The position numbers were made by a program, and so were the translations under genes. Below are positions 8,921 through 17,923 of a DNA stretch of 64,000 bases, in pieces. Source of the stretch: Saccharofermentans sp. (GTDB taxonomy: Bacteria; Bacillota; Clostridia; Saccharofermentanales; Saccharofermentanaceae); assembly GCA_024403855.1 (NCBI GenBank), contig JAKSRC010000005.1, positions 20,711 to 84,710 on the forward strand. The letters run 5' to 3'. Under the pieces are notes generated by a model. The model made no database searches and was not told where the DNA came from. It saw only the letters and a list, made by a program, of their open reading frames with translations. How positions within the stretch are numbered: the stretch's first letter is position 1; every line of letters begins with the position of its first letter.

Positions 8921-9583
8921 TTAATTCTTATCTGTATCATTGCCCTCTCTGTCCTTGAAAGAAATCTTAGCACCAAGCCTCTCGAAGATTCTCTTAAGGA
9001 AGATGGAGTAGAACATGGTGATGATTGAAATTCCAAGGAAAATGATAAGGCTCATTGTAAGAGAAGGTAACTGCCAGAGTGCGTAAGCAAGACCGGCTGT
9101 TATTACTACATACATGATCGTTACAGGCATATTGGTAAGTGTAAGAAGAAATGCATTCTTGATGATCTGCTTGATTGATTCTTCGAACCAGGCAAGGAGA
9201 GGAAATGAATAGAATGTGTGAGCAAGAATTACCAAGAGGAAGAACGACGGAATGTACTGAACCCATGAATACTCAGGTGACATCATAGTGTTAACCATGA
9301 CAAGCTCTAAAATGAAAAAAGCAGATGCAGCTGCGTATATGAGTTCCAAGATCGTTGCTTTGGCGAAGTTTTCTTTAAATGATCTAAAGTATTCTCTAAA
9401 GACAGACGGATTATCACCAGCAAGTATAGAAATAGTGATTCTATATAAAGCAGTGATTGAAGCGCCGATTGTAAAAACAGGTATACATGTCAAAATAAAC
9501 AACAAATTGACTATGATTAAGTTGCAAAGGCCGGTAAGAAACTTGGTCGCAGCGCCTTTGGGATTAAAAAAAGAAGAAGCCAT
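8921..9583 (-). CDS. YesL/DUF624 family membrane protein
   Basis: 220-residue integral membrane protein of the YesL (DUF624) family, often encoded beside carbohydrate ABC importers in Bacillota; function unknown. The N terminus contains a Phe-Asn-Pro motif (SSFFNPKG), then a hydrophobic segment ending TCIPVFTIGASITALY, the most conserved part of the family. About five membrane segments follow, and the C-terminal tail is charged (GNDTDKN). The ATG is preceded by TGGGGA on the minus strand. It is divergent from the sugar-binding-protein gene with a 322-base shared intergenic region. A scaffolding or regulatory role for the transporter is often suggested but nothing here proves it. Confidence 0.85.
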   Translation of the reverse strand: MASSFFNPKGAATKFLTGLCNLIIVNLLFILTCIPVFTIGASITALYRITISILAGDNPSVFREYFRSFKENFAKATILELIYAAASAFFILELVMVNTMMSPEYSWVQYIPSFFLLVILAHTFYSFPLLAWFEESIKQIIKNAFLLTLTNMPVTIMYVVITAGLAYALWQLPSLTMSLIIFLGISIITMFYSIFLKRIFERLGAKISFKDREGNDTDKN

Positions 9584-9656
9584 ATCAATTCCCCATTTTC
9601 CATATATAATAGATAAAGAAATAATAACACACTAAGAGTTAATTGGTCTAATATCA

Positions 9657-9685
9657 GTTTGTTTGTGCTATCCGCACAAACAAAC
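9657..9685. repeat. Perfect 12-bp inverted repeat upstream of the YesL gene
   Basis: GTTTGTTTGTGC/GCACAAACAAAC around a five-base TATCC loop. No U-run follows on either strand. It could be an operator for a dimeric regulator or a leader hairpin on the minus transcript of the YesL gene. Confidence 0.6.
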
Positions 9686-9753
9686 CGGTTAGGAGAATAG
9701 CATAAGCGACAATTTGGTATTTCTTTTATGCAATTTAACCTTTGCAAAAGCAA

Positions 9754-9794
9754 AAATTGTACAATTTACTAAACAAACGCAATATTTGTATAAT
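9754..9794 (+). promoter_or_regulatory. Candidate promoter with overlapping palindromic operator for the sugar importer
   Basis: TATAAT at 9789-9794 lies 18 bases after TTTACT at 9765-9770. Overlapping that -35 is a perfect 14-base palindrome, AAATTGTACAATTT (9754-9767), where a dimeric repressor or activator could act. A GGGCC-AAGA-GGCCC hairpin at about 9866-9879 lies in the predicted leader. The -35 match is weak. Confidence 0.5.
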
Positions 9795-9905
9795 TATAGG
9801 CGAATTGTAGCAAGAAATGTGGAGAAACATAATCCGTTTTTGACTAATATTTACAATGTAGAAGGGCCAAGAGGCCCGGAACAATTTCATTAAGGAGGAA
9901 ACTTT

Positions 9906-11363
9906 ATGAAAAAGGTTATTGCCGGTGTTCTTTCAGTAGCTATGGTTGCCGCTCTCGCAGCTGGTTGCCAGGATACAAAGCCTACTGAGACAACAGGTAA
10001 CGGTGGTGAAACCGCATCCACAGAGGAGAGCGGTGAAGGTGGCGAGACAGAGGCTACAACTACTGAGAAGCAGACCATGACATTCGGTACAGGTTCTGAG
10101 AAGATCAATCTCTGGTCATTCACAGATGAGATCCCGAAGATGGTAGGTCAGTATGTTAAGCAGAACCCTGCTTACGGTGAGAAGTACACAGTTGATTGTA
10201 CAATCATCGCTACAGACGGTGGTGCTTATCAGACAGCTCTCGACAACGCACTCGTAGCAGGTGGCGACATGGCTCCTGACTTCTATGCAGCTGAGGCAGC
10301 TTTCGTTCTTAAGTATGCTAAGGGCGATATGGCTAAGTTCGCAGCTACATACAAGGAACTTGGTATCGATGTAGATGCTAAGATCAAGGAAGCTGACATC
10401 GCTCAGTACACAATCGAAGTTGGTTCACGTGATGGTGAGCTCGTAGCTCTTGGTTATCAGGCTACAGGTTGTGCATTGATCTACAATGCTGAAGTAGCTA
10501 AGGATGCTTTCGGTACAGATGATCCGGCTGAGATCGAGAAGATCGTTGGCGCTGGTTCTGGTAACTGGGATAAGTTCTTTGAAGCAGCTGCAAAGCTCAA
10601 GGAGAAGAACTACGCTGTAGTTTCTGGTTCTGGTGATATCTGGAACGCTTGCGAGAAGTCTGCTGATACAGCATGGATCGTAAACGGCGAACTCAACATC
10701 GACCCTAAGAGAGATCAGTTCATCGACATCGCTAAGACACTCAAGGACAACGGTTGGTCAAATGAGGCTGCTGGTTGGTCTGAGGCTTGGTATGCTGATA
10801 TGAAGGGCGAGGGCGCTCAGAAGGTATTCTGCTTCATGGGACCTGCTTGGCTCATCAACTACGTAATGATCGGTAACTCTGGCGGAAACAAGGCTGGCGA
10901 AGGTACATTCGGTCAGTGGAGAGTTTGCGCTCCTCCGGTAGGCTTCTTCTGGGGCGGCACATGGGTTCTCGGTAACAAGGACGCTAAGAACAAGGAAGGC
11001 GTTGCTGAGCTCATCGAGTGGATCACTCTTGACTCTTCTGATACAGGTCTCCAGTATCTCTGGGCTAACGGCGCTGTAGACTGGGACAACGATCCTGAGA
11101 CAGCAACAGCTAAGGATACAGTTGCTTCTGCAACAGTTATGGCTAAGTCCAATGGTGAGCTTGACTTCTGCGGCGGCCAGAATGTATTCCCTGCATTTAT
11201 CGCTGGTAACTCTTATGCTTCTGCTAAGGCTATGACACAGTATGATGAAACAATCAATGGTTATTTCACAGATGCTGCTGCTCAGTATGCAGAGGGTAAC
11301 TTGGATAGAGCTGGTGCTGTTGACGCTTTCAAGACAGCAGTTACAGACAACCTCTCCTTCTAA
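9906..11363 (+). CDS. Sugar ABC transporter substrate-binding lipoprotein
   Basis: 485-residue family 1 extracellular solute-binding protein. Residues 1-21 form a lipoprotein signal ending in the lipobox LAAGC, with Cys21 as the lipidated residue. A Thr/Glu/Gly-rich spacer up to about residue 55 lifts the domain off the membrane. The mature part, with KINLWSFTDEIPKMV and many aromatic residues (Trp, Tyr), is typical of oligosaccharide binders of the MalE class. It heads an importer operon with two permeases, and the terminator-like hairpin just after its stop probably lets it be made in excess. AAGGAGG lies before the ATG. The ligand is not readable from sequence; context (GH3, xylulokinase) suggests a plant-polysaccharide oligosaccharide. 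Confidence 0.93.
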   Translation: MKKVIAGVLSVAMVAALAAGCQDTKPTETTGNGGETASTEESGEGGETEATTTEKQTMTFGTGSEKINLWSFTDEIPKMVGQYVKQNPAYGEKYTVDCTIIATDGGAYQTALDNALVAGGDMAPDFYAAEAAFVLKYAKGDMAKFAATYKELGIDVDAKIKEADIAQYTIEVGSRDGELVALGYQATGCALIYNAEVAKDAFGTDDPAEIEKIVGAGSGNWDKFFEAAAKLKEKNYAVVSGSGDIWNACEKSADTAWIVNGELNIDPKRDQFIDIAKTLKDNGWSNEAAGWSEAWYADMKGEGAQKVFCFMGPAWLINYVMIGNSGGNKAGEGTFGQWRVCAPPVGFFWGGTWVLGNKDAKNKEGVAELIEWITLDSSDTGLQYLWANGAVDWDNDPETATAKDTVASATVMAKSNGELDFCGGQNVFPAFIAGNSYASAKAMTQYDETINGYFTDAAAQYAEGNLDRAGAVDAFKTAVTDNLSF

Positions 11364-11387
11364 TAGGATCTAATTTCTAGATGCTGT

Positions 11388-11426
11388 GACGGCAGGGTAG
11401 AATTACATTTACCCTGCCGTCTTTTT
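11388..11426 (+). terminator. Attenuating terminator between binding protein and permeases
   Basis: Perfect 12-bp stem GACGGCAGGGTA/TACCCTGCCGTC with a ten-base loop and CTTTTT after it. Such hairpins after binding-protein genes usually give partial termination and a high binding-protein to permease ratio. Confidence 0.85.
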
Positions 11427-11444
11427 AAAACTATAGGAGGCTGT

Positions 11445-12425
11445 ATGAGAAACAAAAAACTAGTCGATTACGCTAAGTATGGATATTTATTCTCTCTTCC
11501 ATTCATACTTACGTTCTGTATTTTTACACTTTATCCGGTAATCTATACTTTTGTTATCGGTTTCACAGATTTGAAGGGTGCTGGTAATACTGAAATCCAT
11601 GTTTTGCCTTTCATTTCTCCCAAGGACGGTTCTCCGTTCTACATCTTTAACAACTTCAAGGATGTTCTTACTTCTAAGACATTCCACAAGGCTTTTTCCA
11701 ATACTTGGATTATCTGGTTCTTGAACTTCTTCCCTCAGATGGGATTTGCTCTTTTGTTCACTGCATGGTTCACTGACAGAAGATCAAAGGTTAAGGGTAC
11801 AGGCTTATTTAAGGTCCTCTTCTATATGCCTAACATCATCACTGCAGCTACAATGGCTATTTTGTTCCAGAAGCTCTTTGGTTTCCCTGTAGGTGCTGTC
11901 AACCAGCTTTTCAACGCAGCAAAGCCTTACAACTTCTTGATTAATAACTGGCCTGTTAAGTTCATTATTGCATTCGTTCAGTTCTTCCAGTGGTATGGTC
12001 ATACAATGGTTAACCTTATCGCCGGTGTTATCGGTATTAGCCCTGAAATCTTCGAGGCTGCTGAAATTGACGGTGCTAACAGAGTTCAGACATTCTTCAA
12101 GGTTACAATCCCTTGTATCCGTCAGATTATGTTGTTCGTTCTCGTAACATCACTCATCGGCGGTCTCAACATGTTCGATATTCCGCAGTTGTTGGTCGGT
12201 CCTAAGAATGCAAACGGTGCCGCTCTTACAACTAATATGTATATCAGAAACCAGGCATTTGACGGTAGTTACCTCTATAACAGAGCTGCAGCTGCTTCAG
12301 TCATCTTATTCATCATTATTGTAGTTCTTTCTGCTATCGTATTCTTCCTCCTCAGAGATAAGGATGAAGCTAAGCTCAAGAAGCTTAAGAAGGCAGAGCT
12401 TAAGGCTGCAAGGAAAGGTATGTAA
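11445..12425 (+). CDS. Sugar ABC transporter permease (MalF type)
   Basis: 326-residue inner-membrane permease with six predicted segments, of the MalF/UgpA class. The first hydrophobic segment YGYLFSLPFILTFCIFTLYPVIYTFVIGF and the EAA loop EAAEIDGANRVQTFFKVTIP near residue 204, which docks the ATPase, are clear. It pairs with the next gene to form the membrane channel for the binding protein at 9906. AGGAGG at about 11436 sets the ATG. Spacing to the second permease is 11 bases. The lysine-rich C terminus is cytoplasmic. Confidence 0.94.
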   Translation: MRNKKLVDYAKYGYLFSLPFILTFCIFTLYPVIYTFVIGFTDLKGAGNTEIHVLPFISPKDGSPFYIFNNFKDVLTSKTFHKAFSNTWIIWFLNFFPQMGFALLFTAWFTDRRSKVKGTGLFKVLFYMPNIITAATMAILFQKLFGFPVGAVNQLFNAAKPYNFLINNWPVKFIIAFVQFFQWYGHTMVNLIAGVIGISPEIFEAAEIDGANRVQTFFKVTIPCIRQIMLFVLVTSLIGGLNMFDIPQLLVGPKNANGAALTTNMYIRNQAFDGSYLYNRAAAASVILFIIIVVLSAIVFFLLRDKDEAKLKKLKKAELKAARKGM

Positions 12426-12436
12426 GGTGAACTGTT

Positions 12437-13312
12437 ATGGCTAATGAAACTAAGTTATCTTCTATTAAAAGAAACGAATTAATTTTGAAGGTAGTTATCT
12501 ACGTTGTATCAATTATCTTCTCAATCATGACGTTGTTCCCCTTCGTTATGTTGATCGCTAACTCTTATAAGGATACTTACGAAGTTCAGGGTAACACTTT
12601 GTCACTCATTTCTAAGGCTCCTCTTAAGAACCTTAAGAATAACTGGCATCAGATTACCAGCAAGGACGCTTTCCACCCTGGTGTAGGTTTCAGAAACTCA
12701 TTTATTGTTGCTACTCTCAGCACAATCCTCAATGTTTACTTCTCAGCCCTCACAGCTTATGCAATTACAGCATATGAGTGGAAGCTCAGAGATTCATTCA
12801 ACGCTATGATCATGGCAGTAATGATGATTCCTGGTACGGTTACTATGATCGGTTTCTTCCAGATGGCATATAAGATTGGTTTGGTTAATAAGCTTTCAGC
12901 TCTCATTATCCCTTCAATCGCTGCTCCTACTGTAGTATTCTTCATGCGTCAGTACTTGCAGGCTTCCCTCTCAATGGAAATCGTACAGTCTGCTAGAATC
13001 GACGGTGCAGGCGAGTTCAGAATCTTTAACCAGATCGTTCTCCCTCTCATGAAGCCCGCTATCGCTACTCAGGCTATCTTCGCTTATGTAGGAAGCTGGA
13101 ATAACCTCTTCTCACCTATGATTCTTCTTACTGATAAGAATAAGAAGACTCTCCCTGTCATGGTATCCTTGCTCAACGGTGATATTTATAAGAAAGAATA
13201 CGGCGCTATTTACTTAGGACTCCTTGTTACAGTTCTTCCTCTTATCGTCGTTTACGCTTTCCTTTCTAAGTACATCGTAGAAGGTGTTGCATTGGGTGGT
13301 GTAAAGTCCTAA
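12437..13312 (+). CDS. Sugar ABC transporter permease (MalG type)
   Basis: 291-residue second permease of the importer. It has the MalG-class opening (about SIIFSIMTLFPFVMLIANSYKD), six predicted membrane segments, and an EAA-like loop, SARIDGAGEFRIFNQIVLP, around residue 183. No ATP-binding subunit is encoded in the cluster, so the transporter probably shares an MsmX/MsmK-type ATPase made elsewhere, which is common in Bacillota CUT1 systems. A strong terminator at 13376 ends the operon. Confidence 0.94.
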   Translation: MANETKLSSIKRNELILKVVIYVVSIIFSIMTLFPFVMLIANSYKDTYEVQGNTLSLISKAPLKNLKNNWHQITSKDAFHPGVGFRNSFIVATLSTILNVYFSALTAYAITAYEWKLRDSFNAMIMAVMMIPGTVTMIGFFQMAYKIGLVNKLSALIIPSIAAPTVVFFMRQYLQASLSMEIVQSARIDGAGEFRIFNQIVLPLMKPAIATQAIFAYVGSWNNLFSPMILLTDKNKKTLPVMVSLLNGDIYKKEYGAIYLGLLVTVLPLIVVYAFLSKYIVEGVALGGVKS

Positions 13313-13375
13313 TAAGACTTATCTCTCATGCAATGAGATTCAGCTTTTAAGCTGATTAAAAACGAATAGTTTATA

Positions 13376-13417
13376 CTGCGTCTTTGAATTTTGCCTCCTC
13401 AAAGACGCAGTTTTTTT
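13376..13417 (+). terminator. Terminator of the ABC importer operon
   Basis: Perfect 12-bp stem CTGCGTCTTTGA/TCAAAGACGCAG with an 11-base loop, followed by seven T. Confidence 0.92.
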
Positions 13418-13435
13418 ATGTCTGAAAATATTCAC

Positions 13436-13465
13436 ATAAAAAGACCGGCACGGTGGCCGGTCTTT
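13436..13465 (-). terminator. Terminator of the AraC regulator gene
   Basis: Stem AAAGACCGGC/GCCGGTCTTT with a six-base loop; on the minus strand it is followed by TTTTTATG. It sits just beyond the 3' end of the minus-strand regulator. Confidence 0.8.
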
Positions 13466-13478
13466 ATTGATCTTAGAT

Positions 13479-14405
13479 TTACTTATTTTTAAGTCGCTTC
13501 ATTCTGTTCCTGAATTGGGAGGGGGAGCAACCATATTGCTTCTTAAAGCATCTACTTAAGGATGTGAGATTGTTAAATCCGCACGACATAGCAATATCAC
13601 TGATTTGCAGATCTGTATCAGAAAGCTTTCGTTCAACTTCTTTAAGCTTCAAAGTCGTCTGATATTCGTTAAAGGTCATACCAGTATATTCTTTGAAGAG
13701 TCTGGCGAAGTGGAATTTTGAATAGCCTACATGTGTAGCTGCTTCGTCCATTGAGACGTTTTCTGAACTGTGCATTGCGAGCCATTCAGCAAGCGACTTG
13801 AATTTGATATAAACTTCTCTTTGCTTGTCGTTCTGAATGACCACGAGACTATCAGAATAGTCTTTCTTCATGAGCATTCCAAAAACATCCATGAGCTTAC
13901 TGAATATTGATATTTCTTTTACTGTTGTAGAGTAAAAGAAGTAGAGGTCGTTAATCTCCATGAACCTTTCAAAAATAAGGTTATAAACTTCTGGGTGAGT
14001 TTCAGGAGTAATGAGAAGAGGTTCGTTTATTAATTTCGCAAATTCATCGAAATCGAATAGTCCTCTAAGAAAGTCCAGACTGAAAAGGTAGATAAATCTG
14101 ATACCTGATCTTGTTCCGGCAATCTTGTGAAGTGAATTCGGTGGAACGAACAGAATCTCTTTCTCTTTAAGAATTATCGTTCTGTCATCAAAGATGTAAG
14201 TGTATGACTTCTCGATTGGAATAGAGATCTCAAGACATCCGTGCTTATGGACAGGATAGTCCTCAGAACGGTTGTTATACCATATACGCATATTTGCGCC
14301 AGGAATAAAATCTACTTCCTCAACGTCGTTGCTGACGATACGGCCGGCAAAACTACCAATCGGTTGCTGGTATTTTCCTGGTACTGAATTATCGTTAAAT
14401 TGCAT
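13479..14405 (-). CDS. AraC/XylS family transcriptional regulator
   Basis: 308-residue regulator. An N-terminal cupin-like sensing domain (about 30-130, with DYPVHKHGCLEISIPIEKSYTY carrying the usual histidines) is followed by two helix-turn-helix motifs in the last 100 residues: SMDEAATHVGYSKFHFARLFKEYTGMTFNEY and ISDIAMSCGFNNLTSLSRCFKKQYGCSPSQFR. It lies between the importer operon and the GH3 gene, divergent from the latter, so it probably activates one or both in response to the imported sugar. The start ATG at 14405 gives a normal length. The effector cannot be deduced. Confidence 0.92.
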   Translation of the reverse strand: MQFNDNSVPGKYQQPIGSFAGRIVSNDVEEVDFIPGANMRIWYNNRSEDYPVHKHGCLEISIPIEKSYTYIFDDRTIILKEKEILFVPPNSLHKIAGTRSGIRFIYLFSLDFLRGLFDFDEFAKLINEPLLITPETHPEVYNLIFERFMEINDLYFFYSTTVKEISIFSKLMDVFGMLMKKDYSDSLVVIQNDKQREVYIKFKSLAEWLAMHSSENVSMDEAATHVGYSKFHFARLFKEYTGMTFNEYQTTLKLKEVERKLSDTDLQISDIAMSCGFNNLTSLSRCFKKQYGCSPSQFRNRMKRLKNK

Positions 14406-14591
14406 GCTAACCCCATATCAAAAAATATGTGTAGATTTTATATACATATTTAGTCATTTTCAAGCCTGTTTACCCCAGAAAATAGCAAAATCTGTAAAAC
14501 AAATGACAAGAAGTGGGATATCTAATATGGCTTAAATTAGCATATAATTGTTATAACTACCTAAAATTCTTATGAATAGGAGAGCATAATT

Positions 14592-16679
14592 ATGGACCGT
14601 GCAAAAGCCATAAAGAGAGCCGAAGAATTAGTCGGCAAGATGACACTTGAAGAAGCTGCTTCTCAGCTTCGTTACGATTCTCCCGCTATTGATAGACTGG
14701 GTGTACCTGAGTACAACTGGTGGAATGAGACGCTGCATGGCGTTGCAAGAGCAGGTACTGCTACAAGCTTCCCTCAGGCTATCGGTCTTGGTGCTACTTT
14801 CGATCAGGAACTCCTTGGCGAAGTTGGTGTTGTTTGTGCTAATGAAGGTCGTGCCAAGTATAACGAATACAAGGCAAATGGCGACCGTGATATCTATAAG
14901 GGACTTACATTCTGGTCTCCTAACGTCAACCTCTTCAGAGATCCAAGGTGGGGAAGAGGACAGGAAACATACGGTGAGGACCCTGTTCTTATTTCAAAGC
15001 TTGCTATTCCTTTCATTGAGGGACTTCAGGGTGACGGTGAATACATGAAGACAGCAGCTTGTGCAAAGCACTTCGTTGTTCATTCAGGTCCGGAAGCTGT
15101 AAGACACCAGTTCAACGCTACATGCAATGATAAGGATCTTAACGAGACATATTTGCCTGCATTCGAAGCTTGCGTTAAGGAAGCTAATGTAGAGTCAGTA
15201 ATGGGCGCTTATAACCGTACAAACGGAGAGCCTTGCTGCGGCCACTCATATCTTCAGGATATCATTCGTGATAAGTGGGGATTTGAAGGTCATATCGTTT
15301 CTGACTGCTGGGCAATCAGAGATTTTCATGAGCATCACAAGGTAACTAATACCAGTGAAGAGAGCGCTGCTTTGGCATTGAAGAAGGGTTGCGATCTCAA
15401 CTGCGGTTGTACTTATATTTCACTCATGAGTGCATACAAGCAGGGTCTTGTTTCTGAGCAGGATATCAGAACTGCAGCAATCAGACTTTTCACTACCAGA
15501 TATATTCTCGGTATGTTTGATGAGACTGAATTTGATGGTCTTAACTATCTTGATGTCGAGACAAAGGAAAATCTTGATGTAGCAAGAAGAGCATCTGAAG
15601 AAAGTATCGTTCTTCTTAAGAATGACGGTATCCTTCCTCTCGATAAGAATGAGAAGCAGGTTATCGCTGTTATCGGTCCTAACGCCGATGACAGAGCTTG
15701 CCTTGTTGGTAACTACTACGGAACATCTTCAGAGTATATTACTGCTCTTGAGGGCATCAGAAACGCTTCAAGTGACAACACAAGAATCCTCTATTCTGAA
15801 GGCTGCAACATTAATACACCTAAGCCGGACGTTCTTTCACGTGAGTATCACAGACTTGCTGAAGCAAAGGCTGTAATCAAGAGATCCGATCTTGTTGTAC
15901 TCGTTATCGGTCTTAATGAGACTCTCGAAGGCGAAGAGGGCGACGAGGGTAACATGTACAGGTCCGGTGATAAGCCTGATCTTAAATTCCCTAAGACACA
16001 GCAGAAGTTGATTGACCTTGTAATTGCTGAAGGTAAGCCTTTCATCACAGTTGTTATGGCAGGTTCTGCTATGGATCTTAGCGCACTTAACGATAAGTCT
16101 TCTGCTATCCTCCAGGCATGGTATCCGGGTGCAAGAGGTGGTCAGGCAATTGGTGACATCCTTTTCGGTAAGGTAAATCCTTCCGGTAAGCTCCCTGTTA
16201 CTTTCTACAAGGATACTAACGATCTTCCTGACTTTGAAGACTACTCAATGAAGGGCAGAACATATCGTTACATTGAGACAGAACCTCTCTATCCTTTCGG
16301 ATATGGTCTTACATACGGAAAGATGGACATCACTTCTGTTGCAAATACAGGCGATAAGGCAAATGGCATAACTGTTAAGGCCGAAATCGCTAATACAGGT
16401 GACGTCAAGACTTCTGAAGTTGTCCAGGTTTACATGAAGGCTGAAGATCCTAACGAAGTTAAGAACACAAGACTCGTTGCATTTACAAGAATTACTCTTG
16501 AAGCTGGTGCAAACGGCAGCGTAGAGCTGACAATCCCTGCTGAAAGATTCAAGGTTGTAAACGAAAAGGGCGAAAAGGTTGATCCTGAAGGACCTGTAAC
16601 TGTATATGTAGGTCTCGGCCAGCCTGACAGCCTTACTGAGACTCTTACAGGTAAGAAGGCTCTCACATTTACTGTTTGA
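14592..16679 (+). CDS. Glycoside hydrolase family 3 (beta-xylosidase/beta-glucosidase type)
   Basis: 695-residue GH3 enzyme expected to remove terminal beta-linked sugars by a retaining mechanism. The N-terminal TIM-barrel carries YNWWNETLHGVAR, AKHFVVHSGPE and HIVSDCWAI, where Asp238 is the expected nucleophile. The middle alpha/beta sandwich begins near SIVLLKNDGILPLD and holds EGEEGDEGN, and a fibronectin III-like C-terminal domain contains TYRYIETEPLYPFGYGLTY. There is no signal peptide, so it acts in the cytoplasm on imported oligosaccharides. The WWNE-LHGVAR pattern and the xylB context favour beta-xylosidase activity, but GH3 specificity cannot be settled by eye. AGGAG at 14578-14582 sets the start; a TATAAT lies at 14543. 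Confidence 0.93.
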   Translation: MDRAKAIKRAEELVGKMTLEEAASQLRYDSPAIDRLGVPEYNWWNETLHGVARAGTATSFPQAIGLGATFDQELLGEVGVVCANEGRAKYNEYKANGDRDIYKGLTFWSPNVNLFRDPRWGRGQETYGEDPVLISKLAIPFIEGLQGDGEYMKTAACAKHFVVHSGPEAVRHQFNATCNDKDLNETYLPAFEACVKEANVESVMGAYNRTNGEPCCGHSYLQDIIRDKWGFEGHIVSDCWAIRDFHEHHKVTNTSEESAALALKKGCDLNCGCTYISLMSAYKQGLVSEQDIRTAAIRLFTTRYILGMFDETEFDGLNYLDVETKENLDVARRASEESIVLLKNDGILPLDKNEKQVIAVIGPNADDRACLVGNYYGTSSEYITALEGIRNASSDNTRILYSEGCNINTPKPDVLSREYHRLAEAKAVIKRSDLVVLVIGLNETLEGEEGDEGNMYRSGDKPDLKFPKTQQKLIDLVIAEGKPFITVVMAGSAMDLSALNDKSSAILQAWYPGARGGQAIGDILFGKVNPSGKLPVTFYKDTNDLPDFEDYSMKGRTYRYIETEPLYPFGYGLTYGKMDITSVANTGDKANGITVKAEIANTGDVKTSEVVQVYMKAEDPNEVKNTRLVAFTRITLEAGANGSVELTIPAERFKVVNEKGEKVDPEGPVTVYVGLGQPDSLTETLTGKKALTFTV

Positions 16680-16742
16680 TTAAAGAACTATTGAATATAG
16701 CTTTGCGAAGTGCATAACATTTTACATGGAGGACAGATAATC

Positions 16743-17525
16743 TTGGATTTTTCATACCCTTTATTTCAGATTCCGTTTGTAGGTGTCTATCTTATCGTTC
16801 TGGCATTCTTGTTCGGAGCGGTCTTCGCAAGCTTTATTACATGTACCGCGTGGCGTGTTGTCCGTAATGAAGACTGGATTTATGGTCACAGCCATTGCGA
16901 TACTTGCGGTCACGAATTATCTACAGCAGATCTTTTCCCGATAGTTTCCTATATTGCGCTTAAGGGAAAGTGCAGATATTGCGGTTCGAAAGTGCCTCCG
17001 AGAGATCTCATTTTCGAGATCATACTTGGTGTATTATTTGCAGCGACTTTATGGCTTCATGGAGTAGTTGATGCTGCAGTTATTGCAGTTTTGGCACTTG
17101 AGATGCTGCTTTTGGGCTTATCCCTTGCTGACTGGGATTCAGGCGTTATTCCTAACGGATTTCTTGCAGCAATCCTCGTTGTATGGATAATGTCCGTTGG
17201 TTTCAGACCTGATACTCAGCGTTTTGCTTTTGAAGGACTTATCGCTTCTCTGGCGGCAGGAATCCTTATGGCAATCGTTACGGCAGTTATCGGAAAACTC
17301 TTCAAGTCAAAGGTAAGCTATGGACCTACAAAGCTTGCTATGTGCTTGTTGCTTTTCCTTGGATTTAAGGGATCTGTTGTCGCTGTAGCACTAGGACTTT
17401 TATTGGGAATTGTTTTCGCGCTCATTTGCAAGGCGAAAAAGAGAAAGATGTCTATTGCTCCGGCGATCTCGATTGCTTTTGTTGCAGCATTCTTTGTTAA
17501 AGACTTAGTACCGTTTTTCTCATAA
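16743..17525 (+). CDS. Type IV prepilin peptidase-like protein, degenerate peptidase site
   Basis: Membrane protein of the A24/PilD type. I chose TTG 16743 because GGAGGA lies nine bases before it; this gives 260 residues, whereas the open frame reaches back to GTG 16710 without a binding site. The N-terminal region has FGAVFASFITCTAWRVV and a zinc-type pattern CDTCG...CRYCG, as in the methyltransferase half of PilD. The first catalytic Asp is present in SLADWDSGVIPNGF. The second motif, normally G-x-G-D-x-K, reads S-Y-G-P-T-K, so the aspartate is replaced by proline. Eight or so membrane segments are predicted. No pilin or pilus genes are nearby. It may be an inactive or repurposed peptidase. 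Confidence 0.8.
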   Translation: MDFSYPLFQIPFVGVYLIVLAFLFGAVFASFITCTAWRVVRNEDWIYGHSHCDTCGHELSTADLFPIVSYIALKGKCRYCGSKVPPRDLIFEIILGVLFAATLWLHGVVDAAVIAVLALEMLLLGLSLADWDSGVIPNGFLAAILVVWIMSVGFRPDTQRFAFEGLIASLAAGILMAIVTAVIGKLFKSKVSYGPTKLAMCLLLFLGFKGSVVAVALGLLLGIVFALICKAKKRKMSIAPAISIAFVAAFFVKDLVPFFS

Positions 17526-17537
17526 TTTATAAGGCGT

Positions 17538-17566
17538 TTGACTTATTCACACTCGTCTTATATAAT
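17538..17566 (+). promoter_or_regulatory. Sigma-A promoter of rpsU
   Basis: TTGACT (17538-17543), exactly 17 bases, TATAAT (17561-17566). Predicted start near 17573, giving a short leader to the S21 start at 17607. Confidence 0.85.
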
Positions 17567-17606
17567 ATCCGAGTTTGAAATCCACGCGAAGAGAGGGGGG
17601 ATAAAG

Positions 17607-17780
17607 ATGTCAGAGATTAAAGTTAAGGATGGCGAGTCCCTTGACAGTGCACTTCGCAGATTTAAGCGTTCTTGCGCAAAGTCAGGCGTTCTTGCAGAAG
17701 TACGTAAGAGAGAACATTACGAGAAGCCTTCTGTAAAGAGAAAGAAGAAGTCTGAAGCTGCTAGAAAGAGAAAGCATTGA
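17607..17780 (+). CDS. rpsU: 30S ribosomal protein S21
   Basis: 57-residue S21, a small-subunit protein that helps base pairing between 16S rRNA and the Shine-Dalgarno sequence. The protein starts [20 protein letters not shown] and ends in a very basic tail with [17 protein letters not shown] 17607 is preceded by GAGAGGGGGG at 17591-17600; the longer upstream frame runs through the promoter and is not coding. It has its own promoter and terminator, so it is a single-gene transcription unit. Confidence 0.97.
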   Translation: MSEIKVKDGESLDSALRRFKRSCAKSGVLAEVRKREHYEKPSVKRKKKSEAARKRKH

Positions 17781-17792
17781 TAAGACTTTAAG

Positions 17793-17825
17793 AGAGGTTA
17801 TCCTAACGGGTAACCTCTTTTTTTA
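17793..17825 (+). terminator. Terminator of rpsU
   Basis: Eleven-pair stem AGAGGTTATCC/GGGTAACCTCT (one T-G pair), loop TAAC, followed by a seven-base T run. Confidence 0.92.
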
Positions 17826-17861
17826 TCGGTAAATTTGGCCGTATCGAGGGCCTCTATTCTT

Positions 17862-17890
17862 TTGTAAATTGAAGTCAGTTCGGATATAAT
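17862..17890 (+). promoter_or_regulatory. Promoter of recJ-relA
   Basis: TTGTAA (17862-17867), 17 bases, TATAAT (17885-17890). The recJ ATG follows 33 bases later. Confidence 0.75.
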
Positions 17891-17923
17891 AAACTCAATA
17901 AAGATAAAGTTGAGAATATTTGT

